A DNA stretch of 64,000 bases from Bacteroidales bacterium UBA4333 (GTDB lineage: Bacteria; Bacteroidota; Bacteroidia; Bacteroidales; Paludibacteraceae), in NCBI GenBank assembly GCA_002394335.1, contig DGTP01000001.1:39283-103282 (forward strand). The letters are read 5' to 3'. A program made the position numbers and the translations under genes. Below the pieces are notes generated by a model. It did not search any database, had not been told where the DNA came from, and worked only from the letters and a program-made list of their open reading frames with translations. Numbering within the stretch: position 1 is the stretch's first letter; the number at the start of each line of letters is the position of its first letter. Shown one piece after another: positions 51,867-60,220 of the stretch.

Positions 51867-53798
51867 ATGAATACCAATTTTGGATTTGTGAGAGTGGCTG
51901 CAGCGGTGCCGATGGTACACATAGCAGATTGTGCGTACAATGCCGAAGAAGTCAAGCGCCAGATCGACGAAGCAGTGCGCGAAGGCGTAGAAGTCATCTG
52001 TTTTCCGGAGTTGACTCTTACCGGCTACACTTGTGCCGATTTGTTCTTCACCCAGCAGTTGCAACAGAACGCCATGGCGGCGTTGGAAGATGTCTGCGCA
52101 TACACCCGTGGCAAAGCGATTATCGTTCTTATCGGCGCGCCGCTGAAGGTGGACAATGACCTCTTCAACTGCGCTTTTGTTCTCACCGACGGCGAGGTGA
52201 TGGGTGTTGTACCTAAAATCAATCTGCCTAACACCGGCGAGTTTTACGAGAAACGCTGGTTTACGTCCGGCAGAGCCGTTCGCGAGTGTACGCCTAACGG
52301 CATGGAGCCTCGTATTCCGACTATTGACCTCTGGTGTGGCGATGTGCCGTTCGGAATGGATCTGCTGTTCACTACCCGTCATTTCTCTTTTGGTATAGAG
52401 GTGTGCGAGGACTTGTGGTCGCCACTTCCTCCTTCGACACAATTGGCAATCCAGGGAGCCGAACTGATTTTCAACCTCTCGTCTTCCAACTGCGTTGTAG
52501 GCAAACATAAGTTCCGCCAGCAGATGATCACCCAACAGTCGGCGCGCGTACACTGCGGGTATGTATATACCTCCTCCGGAGTGGGGGAAAGCACTACGGA
52601 TGTCGTATTCTCCGGTTCTACCTATATTGCCGAAAATGGAGAGATGTTAGCGCAGGGAGACCGCTTCCAACGCGTGAGTTCCATGATTATTCAGGAGATA
52701 GATGTCGAGCGGCTCCGTACCGACCGGCAGCGGAATACCAATTTCTCCAAGGACAAACAGGGGCATTACCGGCATATTAATGTAGCTCCGATAGAGCGTG
52801 AGAATGACCTGACCGAACCTATCCATCGGCATTTCTCTGCCTCTCCGTTCTTACCGGAGAAAGGCGACGAAGACCAATATTGTATGGACGTCTTCTCAAT
52901 CCAGACAGGAGGATTGATGCGTCGTTGGGAGCATACCAAAGCGCAGACCGTAGTGATAGGAATCTCCGGAGGCTTGGACTCCACACTCGCTCTCATCTCA
53001 TCTGTCATCGCGGCAGACCAGTTAGGTTACGATCGCACACGGGTAGTAGGTGTTACTATGCCCGGATTCGGCACTTCCGACCGAACCCACGAGAATGCCC
53101 TCCAACTCATGCAACTGCTTGGTATCACCATCCGGGAGATACCGATTGCGCAGATGGCAACCCAGCATTTGTCCGATATATCTCACGATCTTGATACCCA
53201 CGATGTTACCTATGAAAACGCGCAAGCGCGTATTCGTACGCTCGTGCTGATGGACATAGCGAACCAGATGAACGGTTTTGTTGTCGGCACCGGCGATTTG
53301 AGCGAACTGGCACTGGGGTGGGCTACTTATGCAGGCGACCAGATGTCAATGTACGGACTCAATGCAGATATACCAAAGACATTAGTGCGATACCTCGTTA
53401 CCTATGCAGCGGAAAATCTCTTTGACGAACATATCCGGCGCGTCCTGCTCGACATTGTGGATACACCTGTGTCGCCGGAACTGCTGCCTACTACCGACGA
53501 TGGACAGATAGCACAGTTTACGGAGGAGAAGATAGGTTCTTACGAATTGCATGACTTTTTCCTGTATTATTATCTTCGCTTCGGATTTACCCGCGAGAAA
53601 ATCCTTTATATGGCTGTCAGAGCGTTCGAAGACACTTATTCCGAGGAAACGATTTCCCACTGGCTGGATGTCTTTATGCGCCGTTTCTTCCAACAGCAGT
53701 TCAAGCGTTCCTGCATGCCGGACGGTCCTAAAGTGATGACAGTCAGTCTCTCGCCACGCGGTGACTGGAGAATGCCATCGGATGCTTGTTGTATATAA
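51867..53798 (+). CDS. nadE: Glutamine-dependent NAD+ synthetase
   Basis: Amidates nicotinic acid adenine dinucleotide to NAD using glutamine. 643 residues, two-domain form: nitrilase-like glutaminase with Glu in FPELTLTGYTCAD, Lys in VPKINLPNTGEF and Cys in FGIEVCEDLWSP. The synthetase domain has the P-loop GISGGLDSTLAL and VVGTGDLSELALGWATYAGD. The start at 51867 is chosen because the longer frame from 51768 includes the promoter. It opens the run nadE-murB-murA. Confidence 0.96.
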   Translation: MNTNFGFVRVAAAVPMVHIADCAYNAEEVKRQIDEAVREGVEVICFPELTLTGYTCADLFFTQQLQQNAMAALEDVCAYTRGKAIIVLIGAPLKVDNDLFNCAFVLTDGEVMGVVPKINLPNTGEFYEKRWFTSGRAVRECTPNGMEPRIPTIDLWCGDVPFGMDLLFTTRHFSFGIEVCEDLWSPLPPSTQLAIQGAELIFNLSSSNCVVGKHKFRQQMITQQSARVHCGYVYTSSGVGESTTDVVFSGSTYIAENGEMLAQGDRFQRVSSMIIQEIDVERLRTDRQRNTNFSKDKQGHYRHINVAPIERENDLTEPIHRHFSASPFLPEKGDEDQYCMDVFSIQTGGLMRRWEHTKAQTVVIGISGGLDSTLALISSVIAADQLGYDRTRVVGVTMPGFGTSDRTHENALQLMQLLGITIREIPIAQMATQHLSDISHDLDTHDVTYENAQARIRTLVLMDIANQMNGFVVGTGDLSELALGWATYAGDQMSMYGLNADIPKTLVRYLVTYAAENLFDEHIRRVLLDIVDTPVSPELLPTTDDGQIAQFTEEKIGSYELHDFFLYYYLRFGFTREKILYMAVRAFEDTYSEETISHWLDVFMRRFFQQQFKRSCMPDGPKVMTVSLSPRGDWRMPSDACCI

Positions 53799-53828
53799 TA
53801 TGTTTCAATAGACTAAATAAGTGCCCAG

Positions 53829-54782
53829 ATGTTAATTGAACAAATGGTAAATATCCCCAATACCTTTGGTATGGATGTCAAGACGAAACTGTTCGTCGAG
53901 TACTATTCACTGGATGAGTTGCGCCAAGTACTTAGAGAGCATAAGGGAGAACAAATACTACATATCGGGCAAGGTTCCAACCTGCTTTTTACCCGTGATT
54001 TCAACGGAGTCATCCTGCACTCAGGCATGGCGCGTGCACGCTTCCTTGATGACGAGACAGTTGAGGCGCAGAATGGTTTAAGGCTTGATGACCTCATCGC
54101 CCAATTGACCGATATGGCGTACTGTGGCTTGGAGAAACTGAGCTTTATTCCGGGCGAAGTAGGCGCATCGGCGGTGCAGAACGTCGGTGCTTACGGCGTT
54201 GAGGCAAAGGATGTTATTCTACGTGTCAATACCATAGATGTCGAGACCCTCGAGGAACGCGTCTTTACCAATGAAGAGTGCCGGTTCGGCTATAGGGACA
54301 GCATATTCAAACATGAACTAAAAGGCAAATATATTGTCACTTCGGTCGTTTATAAGGTCAAACCGGGCGATGCGTCCAAGACACGCGAGGAGATTATTCA
54401 AACCCGCATGGCAAAGCTTCCGACAGTTGGCGAAACAGGTTCTGCCGGTTCTTTCTTCATGAATCCCTTCATCCCTGAAGAGCAAGCTGACGAATTGCTG
54501 AAACAATACCCCGACATGCCGCATTTTGAAGTCAAATCCTCAAATCCTCAAGTCTTTGAATCTTCGAATCTTGTCAAGATCCCGGCTGCTTGGCTCATCG
54601 AACAATGCGGGTGGAAAGGCAAGACGCTTGGCGGCGCGCAGGTTTGGCCCAAACAGCCGCTTGTTATCGTCAATGCCAATAACGCAACACCGGAAGACAT
54701 AATCGCTCTTGCCGCACAAGTCAGCGCAAGTGTCAAAGAGAAATTTAATATAGATATTCACCCCGAAGTGAATTATATATAA
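53829..54782 (+). CDS. murB: UDP-N-acetylmuramate dehydrogenase, with a repeat-derived insertion
   Basis: FAD enzyme that reduces enolpyruvyl-UDP-GlcNAc to UDP-MurNAc. 317 residues: GQGSNLLFTRDFNGVIL, IPGEVGASAVQNVGAYGVEA, FGYRDSIFKHE, ETGSAGSFFMNP with the catalytic Ser, and the end DIHPEVNYI. Between PDMPHFE and KIPAAWLIEQCG lies VKSSNPQVFESSNLV (about 235-249), encoded by octamers (54532-54571). Bacteroides MurB has a short loop here, so this looks like an in-frame insertion in an essential enzyme. A second ATG at 53844 is a possible start. It precedes murA. Confidence 0.93.
   Translation: MLIEQMVNIPNTFGMDVKTKLFVEYYSLDELRQVLREHKGEQILHIGQGSNLLFTRDFNGVILHSGMARARFLDDETVEAQNGLRLDDLIAQLTDMAYCGLEKLSFIPGEVGASAVQNVGAYGVEAKDVILRVNTIDVETLEERVFTNEECRFGYRDSIFKHELKGKYIVTSVVYKVKPGDASKTREEIIQTRMAKLPTVGETGSAGSFFMNPFIPEEQADELLKQYPDMPHFEVKSSNPQVFESSNLVKIPAAWLIEQCGWKGKTLGGAQVWPKQPLVIVNANNATPEDIIALAAQVSASVKEKFNIDIHPEVNYI
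54532..54571. repeat. Five 8-bp repeats inside murB
   Basis: TCAAATCC, TCAAATCC, TCAAGTCT, TTGAATCT and TCGAATCT in tandem; with a degenerate sixth unit the segment is 48 bp, i.e. 16 codons, so the frame is kept. Confidence 0.8.
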
Positions 54783-54838
54783 TGGTCAAATGGTTCAATA
54801 AATGACCAAATGGTAAATGAATAAATCGTAAATAGCAT
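54783..54838. repeat. 8-bp word repeats between murB and murA
   Basis: The 57-bp gap consists almost entirely of words such as AATGGTCA, AATGGTTC, AATGACCA and AATGGTAA, then ATCGTAAA. These share vocabulary with 29660-29695 and with the start of the small RNA at 21724. Confidence 0.65.
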
Positions 54839-54839
54839 T

Positions 54840-56147
54840 ATGGCTACATTTGTAATAGAAGGCGGACACAAACTCCATGGTTCCATCACCCCGCAGGGGG
54901 CTAAAAACGAAGCTCTCGAAGTCCTTTGCGCAGTCTTGCTCACACGCGAGACAGTTGTTATCGACCATATTCCTAATATCTTGGATGTCAATAACTTAAT
55001 AGATCTCCTTGCATCGATGGGTGTTACTGTGGAGAAACTCGCCAAAGGCAAGTACGCCTTTACGGCAGCTAACCTTGACACTGCATATCTGCGTAGTACC
55101 GATTTTCTCAAGAAGTGCAACAAACTGCGTGGGTCTGTAATGCTTATCGGTCCTCTTTTGGCGCGTTTGGGTGAGGTGACCTATGCCAAACCCGGTGGTG
55201 ACAAGATCGGCCGCCGCCGTCTGGACACCCATTTCCAGGGAATGGTTAATCTCGGTGCTACTTTCACGTATGACCAGAGTCTGCTCGCCTATCGTTTTGA
55301 CGGCAGACACCTCAAAGGCGCCTATATGCTTTTGGACGAAGCTTCTGTTACCGGAACGGCAAATATCGTCATGGCATCTGTTCTTGCCGAAGGCACGACA
55401 ACCATCTACAATGCGGCTTGCGAACCCTATATCCAGCAACTATGCCGGATGCTCAATGCCATGGGAGCCAAAATCAGCGGAGTGGGGTCGAATCTCCTGA
55501 CCATAGAGGGTGTCAAGTCTCTCCACGGCGCACAGCACAAACTGCTTCCGGATATGATTGAGGTGGGTTCGTTTATCGGCATGGCTGCCATTACCGGCTC
55601 CGAACTTCGTATCAAAGAGGCAGGCATTAGGGATCTTGGTATTATTCCTGATGCATTCCGCCGACTGGGGATCCGTATTGACGAAGACGGTGACGATTTG
55701 GTTATTCCGGCACAAGAGCATTACCAGATCGAGTCCTTCCTCGACGGATCGATTCTTACGGTGGCAGACGCGCCATGGCCGGGATTGACTCCGGACTTGC
55801 TTTCGGTTCTTCTGGTGGTTGCTACCCAGGCGAAGGGCTCTGTCCTCATTCATCAGAAGATGTTCGAATCCCGTCTTTTCTTTGTGGACAAGCTGATAGA
55901 CATGGGGGCGCAGATCATTCTATGCGACCCGCACAGGGCAGTGGTCATCGGACACGATCACGCTCGCAAACTGAAGCCGAATAATATGACTTCGCCGGAT
56001 ATCCGTGCCGGTATAGCTATGCTGATTGCAGCGATGTCTGCCGAAGGCACCTCGCGCATCGATCATATTGACCAGATTGACCGTGGCTACGAAGATATCG
56101 AATTCCGTCTCAACGCCATCGGCGCGAGCATAAAGCGAGAGGAGTAA
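54840..56147 (+). CDS. murA: UDP-N-acetylglucosamine 1-carboxyvinyltransferase
   Basis: First committed step of peptidoglycan synthesis, adding enolpyruvate to UDP-GlcNAc. 435 residues: GSITPQGAKNEALEVL, KLRGSVMLIGPLLARLG, DEASVTGTANIVMASVL and AMSAEGTSRIDHIDQIDRGY. The loop that carries the catalytic Cys (Cys115) in E. coli reads KPGGDKIGRRRLDTH here, with Asp121 in place of Cys. Asp at this position is known to make MurA insensitive to fosfomycin. As I remember it, this is normal for Bacteroidales. Confidence 0.96.
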   Translation: MATFVIEGGHKLHGSITPQGAKNEALEVLCAVLLTRETVVIDHIPNILDVNNLIDLLASMGVTVEKLAKGKYAFTAANLDTAYLRSTDFLKKCNKLRGSVMLIGPLLARLGEVTYAKPGGDKIGRRRLDTHFQGMVNLGATFTYDQSLLAYRFDGRHLKGAYMLLDEASVTGTANIVMASVLAEGTTTIYNAACEPYIQQLCRMLNAMGAKISGVGSNLLTIEGVKSLHGAQHKLLPDMIEVGSFIGMAAITGSELRIKEAGIRDLGIIPDAFRRLGIRIDEDGDDLVIPAQEHYQIESFLDGSILTVADAPWPGLTPDLLSVLLVVATQAKGSVLIHQKMFESRLFFVDKLIDMGAQIILCDPHRAVVIGHDHARKLKPNNMTSPDIRAGIAMLIAAMSAEGTSRIDHIDQIDRGYEDIEFRLNAIGASIKREE

Positions 56148-56181
56148 TTTCGGCAACCATAGAATAGCAATCCTATCACAA

Positions 56182-56210
56182 AAAAAGACTTCCGGACAGG
56201 AAGTCTTTTT
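56182..56210. terminator. Bidirectional terminator between murA and tRNA-Thr
   Basis: AAAAAGACTTCC (56182-56193) pairs with GGAAGTCTTTTT (56199-56210), 5-nt loop; T-runs exist on both strands, so it can serve both converging transcripts. Confidence 0.85.
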
Positions 56211-56214
56211 GTTG

Positions 56215-56287
<73 letters not shown>

Positions 56288-56339
56288 AAGGCATTAGCCA
56301 TTGAACCATTAACAATGTTCCTTTTGGCGAAAGCGAGTG

Positions 56340-56371
56340 CAAAGGTACTGCTTTTTTTTGAGATATGCAAA
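56340..56371 (-). promoter_or_regulatory. tRNA-Thr promoter
   Basis: Minus strand TTTGCATATCTCA (TTTG 56371-56368), 20-nt spacer, TACCTTTG (56347-56340). Confidence 0.8.
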
Positions 56372-56387
56372 TTTTTTGTTAAAATAT

Positions 56388-56418
56388 TTTGCAGAATGGT
56401 ATATTTTTTGTAATTTTG
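56388..56418 (+). promoter_or_regulatory. Promoter of the T9SS plug-protein gene
   Basis: TTTG (56388-56391), 19-nt spacer, TAATTTTG (56411-56418). It lacks the CATATG-type extension of the other promoters. Confidence 0.7.
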
Positions 56419-56446
56419 CAGTCGAAAACCGAATTACAAGGCAGGT

Positions 56447-57799
56447 ATGAGACGATATATCGGACTGATAATAGGAACAATGGTGTTGGTTCTGGGCATG
56501 CAAGCTCAGGTCTCTACTCGTATTCTTAATCCCCACATCAAGACCCTGAAGGCGGAGCTGTTAGCCGACGCCAACGCTATAGGCGGAAGAATCCGCGTGG
56601 AGCGTCCGTTCTTAGTGCTCAAAGACGGTATAGTGGACGGCAGCGATGAGGAGAACTGCTTGCTGATATCTTTTGACGAGATGAGCCACGATGTGAAGAT
56701 GTACAGCTATAGGGTACAGATGATGGATTGTTCCGCATCGGCCAAAGACGGATTGATGAAATGGAATGAAAATCTTCTGAATAGCGAATATCTGCAGGGA
56801 TTTACAACAGGCGATATTAACGATTACGAGCACTCTGTCAATACCACCCGCGAGTACACGCATTACAGGTTCCGTTTTCCGAACGAAGACATGCAACTGA
56901 CCAAAAGCGGTTATTACCGCCTGAGCATATACGAGGACAACAACCGGGATAAAGTGATCGGCGAGGTGGATTTCGTAGTGACGGAGGCATTGGCACAGAT
57001 TGTTTCCTCTATCCGGTACGACACACAGATCGAGACCAACGGCAGATTTCAGCAGCTGGAAATTGAAACCGATGTGTCTGCCTTAGGGGTACGTGATCCG
57101 AATGAGTACAGGATTGTAGTGACACAGAACAACCGGACGGACAATCCGGTGCTCCTGACTCAGCCGACTTATATCCAGGGCAGCCGGCTCCGTTACGTAA
57201 ACAAGCGCGAACTGATTTTCGAAGGCGGTAACGAGTATCGTCATTTTGACAGCTACTCCACCTATCTTGCCGGCACCAATATCGACCGCATTGCTTTCTT
57301 CAACAACGACTATCACGCCCTCCTTATGCCCGACGAACTGCACGAAAGCGGGGAACAGTATATCCATGAGTTTGACGCCAACGGGCAGTATTTGGTGAAC
57401 GCCGAGCGCACTAACGATCCGGAAACCGAAGCCGAATATATGTGGGTGCATTGGGAACTGCCGGTAAAAGCGCCATGGTTGGACGGCGCTGTATATGTAG
57501 GCGGCGATCTGTTTGAGAACCGGATGAGCTCCGCTAACAGAATGGAATACGACGAAGCACACCGGTGCTATTATCTCAATGCTCTGGTCAAACAAGGCGG
57601 ATACGACTACCAGTACTGGTTTGTGCCAAAGATTCCACAAGTGCCAAGTACAAACGGGTCTTCTCCGGTCACCACCCAGCGGACGGAAGGCAGTTATTGG
57701 CAGACAGAGAACGAATATGCAATATATGTCTATTATCGTCCTTTCGGTGCACGGTACGACCGCCTGATAGGATTACAGATACAAAAATCGGCACTTTGA
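56447..57799 (+). CDS. Type IX secretion system plug protein (DUF5103)
   Basis: 450 residues. Signal peptide (YIGLIIGTMVLVLGMQAQ). DUF5103 layout: an N-terminal beta domain (PFLVLKDGIVDGSDEENCLL, YRVQMMDCSASAKDG), NLLNSEYLQGFTTGDINDYE, FRFPNEDMQLTKSGYYRLSI, then RELIFEGGNEYRHFDSYSTY and a C-terminal domain with WVHWELPVKAPWLDGAVYVG. Proteins of this family close the SprA (Sov) translocon of the T9SS. It stands alone between two terminators. Confidence 0.88.
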   Translation: MRRYIGLIIGTMVLVLGMQAQVSTRILNPHIKTLKAELLADANAIGGRIRVERPFLVLKDGIVDGSDEENCLLISFDEMSHDVKMYSYRVQMMDCSASAKDGLMKWNENLLNSEYLQGFTTGDINDYEHSVNTTREYTHYRFRFPNEDMQLTKSGYYRLSIYEDNNRDKVIGEVDFVVTEALAQIVSSIRYDTQIETNGRFQQLEIETDVSALGVRDPNEYRIVVTQNNRTDNPVLLTQPTYIQGSRLRYVNKRELIFEGGNEYRHFDSYSTYLAGTNIDRIAFFNNDYHALLMPDELHESGEQYIHEFDANGQYLVNAERTNDPETEAEYMWVHWELPVKAPWLDGAVYVGGDLFENRMSSANRMEYDEAHRCYYLNALVKQGGYDYQYWFVPKIPQVPSTNGSSPVTTQRTEGSYWQTENEYAIYVYYRPFGARYDRLIGLQIQKSAL

Positions 57800-57818
57800 C
57801 GAGTGCCGATTTTCTTTT
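57784..57818. terminator. Bidirectional terminator between the plug gene and pgi
   Basis: AAAATCGGCACT (57784-57795) pairs with AGTGCCGATTTT (57802-57813), 6-nt loop; T-rich on the plus side and A-rich before it. The hairpin overlaps the plug-gene stop. Confidence 0.85.
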
Positions 57819-57841
57819 GATCATGTTCCTGTATCCTTGAT

Positions 57842-59185
57842 TTATTTGGCGAGGCGTGCCTGAATAGCCTTTGACTCTGCCTCATAACCCGGTTTGTTGA
57901 GCAGCGCGAACATGTTCTTCTTGTATGCTTCTACACCCGGTTGGTTGAATGGATTAACGCCTAACATGTATCCGGATATACCGCATCCGCGCTCGAAGAA
58001 ATAGATGAACTGACCGATATTGTACTCGTCAATCTTCTCAAACGAAATATGGATATTGGGCACACCGCCATCCACGTGAGCCAGTTGTGTTCCCAACTCT
58101 GCCATCTTGTTTACTTCGTCCACGCGCTTGCCGGCAAGGAAGTTGAGTCCATCGAGGTTCTCCTCATCTGTCGGTACGAGTACGGTCTTGTTGGCTTTCT
58201 CGATAGAGATTACGGTCTCGAAGATCGTGCGCTCGCCGTCCTGGATCCACTGACCCATTGAGTGCAGATCGGTTGTGAAATCGACTGAAGCAGGGAAGAT
58301 GCCCTTGTGGTCTTTACCCTCGCTCTCGCCGTAAAGCTGTTTCCACCACTCGCTGAAATAATGCAGCTTGGGGTTGAAGTTAACGAGGATCTCGATCTTC
58401 TTTCCGTTCTGGTAGAGGGCGTTACGCATTGCGGCATACTGGCATGCAGGGTTTTCGGCAAACGGCACCTTGACGTCCGTAGCTTTCTCCATGTCCTGTG
58501 CGCCGCGTACCAGTGCCTTAATATCGCCTCCGGCAACTGCAATCGGCAGCAGACCCACCGGTGTGAGTACCGAGAAACGGCCACCCACATTGTCCGGAAT
58601 AACGAAAGTCTTGTATCCTTCTTTGGTAGCCAGCGAACGGAGCGCACCTTTCGCGCGGTCGGTTACGGCTACGATGCGATGTTTGGCTTCCTCTTTGCCC
58701 ACCTGTTTCTCCAGCATGGTTTTCAGCAGACGGAAAGCCAACGCGGTCTCGGTGGTAGTACCGGACTTGGAGATGTTGATGATGCCGAACTGTTTGTCAG
58801 CAAGGAACTCCATGAGTTCTGCCAGATAATCCTCTCCGATATTATTTCCCGCATACACTACGTACGGGTTCTTGCGGTCTTTGGCTACAAAGGCGTCAAA
58901 AGACGAACTCAACGCCTCATTCACAGCGCGGGCACCCAGATATGAACCTCCGATTCCGGCAACGATTACTACCTCGCAGCGGCGACGCAGTTCATCAGCG
59001 GACGCCTGTACTTCTGCCAAGAACTCATCCGTGATAGAGGAGGGCAGGTGAACCCAACCAATGTAGTCGTTTCCGGCACCTTGGCCGTTCTCCAACAACT
59101 CATTGCAAGCAGCCGTTTTGGCTGCCAACTCTTGTAAACTGCCTGCAGGTACAAAACTTGCAGCATTTGTTAATGTAATTTTCAT
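57842..59185 (-). CDS. pgi: Glucose-6-phosphate isomerase
   Basis: Interconverts glucose and fructose 6-phosphates. 447 residues, the shorter form common in Bacteroidota: VIVAGIGGSYLGARAVNEAL, NISKSGTTTETALAFRLL, TDLHSMGQWIQDGERTIFET, and the end GCGISGYMLGVNPFNQPGVE with AYKKNMFALL. Last gene of the minus-strand run lysS-gpsA-pgi, 4 nt after gpsA. Confidence 0.96.
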   Translation of the reverse strand: MKITLTNAASFVPAGSLQELAAKTAACNELLENGQGAGNDYIGWVHLPSSITDEFLAEVQASADELRRRCEVVIVAGIGGSYLGARAVNEALSSSFDAFVAKDRKNPYVVYAGNNIGEDYLAELMEFLADKQFGIINISKSGTTTETALAFRLLKTMLEKQVGKEEAKHRIVAVTDRAKGALRSLATKEGYKTFVIPDNVGGRFSVLTPVGLLPIAVAGGDIKALVRGAQDMEKATDVKVPFAENPACQYAAMRNALYQNGKKIEILVNFNPKLHYFSEWWKQLYGESEGKDHKGIFPASVDFTTDLHSMGQWIQDGERTIFETVISIEKANKTVLVPTDEENLDGLNFLAGKRVDEVNKMAELGTQLAHVDGGVPNIHISFEKIDEYNIGQFIYFFERGCGISGYMLGVNPFNQPGVEAYKKNMFALLNKPGYEAESKAIQARLAK

Positions 59186-59189
59186 TCTA

Positions 59190-60179
59190 TTAGTGTAATT
59201 TTTGAGTTAAATCTCTAATCACGAGCGTGGGCGACATCCTATTATACAAAATGTCATAGACAGCTTCTACAATAGGTATATCCGCTTGAACACGCTTGTT
59301 TGCCAAGTGTATCGCCTGCGTACCATAATATCCTTCGGCTACCATCTCCATCTCCACTTGTGCCGCCTTGACCGAATATCCCATACCGATCATCTGACCG
59401 AACTGGCGGTTGCGGGAGAATTTGGAATAAGCGGTCACCAAAACATCTCCCAGATATCCGCTTGCATCTATATTACGCGGCATCGGAGTGATGGCAGACG
59501 CAAAACGCTGAATCTCCTGGATGGCATTGGAGAGTAGCACCGCCTGAAAGTTGTCGCCATAATGGAGCGACTGACACATTCCGGCGGCGATAGCGTAGAT
59601 ATTCTTCATAACCGAACTGTACTCCAAGCCGATGACATCGGTGCTGGTAACAGTACGGCAGTATTCGGTCTGGAAGATCGGGGCAACTTGTTCGGCGGTT
59701 TCCCTTTTCTTACATCCGATTGTCAGGTAGGACAAGCGTTCCAGCGCAATCTCCTCCGCATGGCACGGACCGGCTATGATAGCTAACTGCTCATGCGGAA
59801 TACGGAAACGCTTGTTCAGGTAGTCGGTCACCAAGGTGTTCTCCTCGGGAATCATGCCCTTTACGGCAGAGATGACGATTTTCCGCCCCATACTGCGCTT
59901 GATCTTGGTGAGTGACTGCTTGACATAAGGGGATGGGATTGCCAGAATCAGTACATCCGAATTGGATACAATTTCGTTGATATCCGACGAGAAGTGTATA
60001 TGCGAAGTGTCAAACTTGGCAGCCGAGAGGTAAGACGGGTTTTTGCCTTTGAGCATAAACTCCTCGATCATCTCCGGACGACGGATATACCAGTTGATCT
60101 GTTCTTGCGTCGTCAATGCCAGTTTGGCAAGAGCAGTAGCCCATGAGCCTGAACCTAATATAGCTATTTTTTTCTGCAT
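59190..60179 (-). CDS. gpsA: Glycerol-3-phosphate dehydrogenase [NAD(P)+]
   Basis: Makes sn-glycerol 3-phosphate for phospholipids. 329 residues: Rossmann motif ILGSGSWATALAKL, NSDVLILAIPSPYVKQSL, VISAVKGMIPEENTL, LAIIAGPCHAEEIALERLSY, and EYSSVMKNIYAIAAGM with the catalytic Lys. Standard length and fold, between lysS and pgi. Confidence 0.96.
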   Translation of the reverse strand: MQKKIAILGSGSWATALAKLALTTQEQINWYIRRPEMIEEFMLKGKNPSYLSAAKFDTSHIHFSSDINEIVSNSDVLILAIPSPYVKQSLTKIKRSMGRKIVISAVKGMIPEENTLVTDYLNKRFRIPHEQLAIIAGPCHAEEIALERLSYLTIGCKKRETAEQVAPIFQTEYCRTVTSTDVIGLEYSSVMKNIYAIAAGMCQSLHYGDNFQAVLLSNAIQEIQRFASAITPMPRNIDASGYLGDVLVTAYSKFSRNRQFGQMIGMGYSVKAAQVEMEMVAEGYYGTQAIHLANKRVQADIPIVEAVYDILYNRMSPTLVIRDLTQKLH

Positions 60180-60220
60180 AGAGAACTTTCAACTTTCATC
60201 TTTGAACTCTAAACTCTCAA
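60180..60220. repeat. 7-8 bp word repeats between lysS and gpsA
   Basis: On the minus strand GAGAGTTT, AGAGTTCA, AAGATGAA and AGTTGAAA follow one another and fill most of the 41-bp gap. Confidence 0.5.

Noticed and set aside
57630..57660. Word repeat inside the plug-protein gene (near GTGCCAAGTACAAACG)
   Set aside because: Only about two degenerate units, too short to separate from chance.
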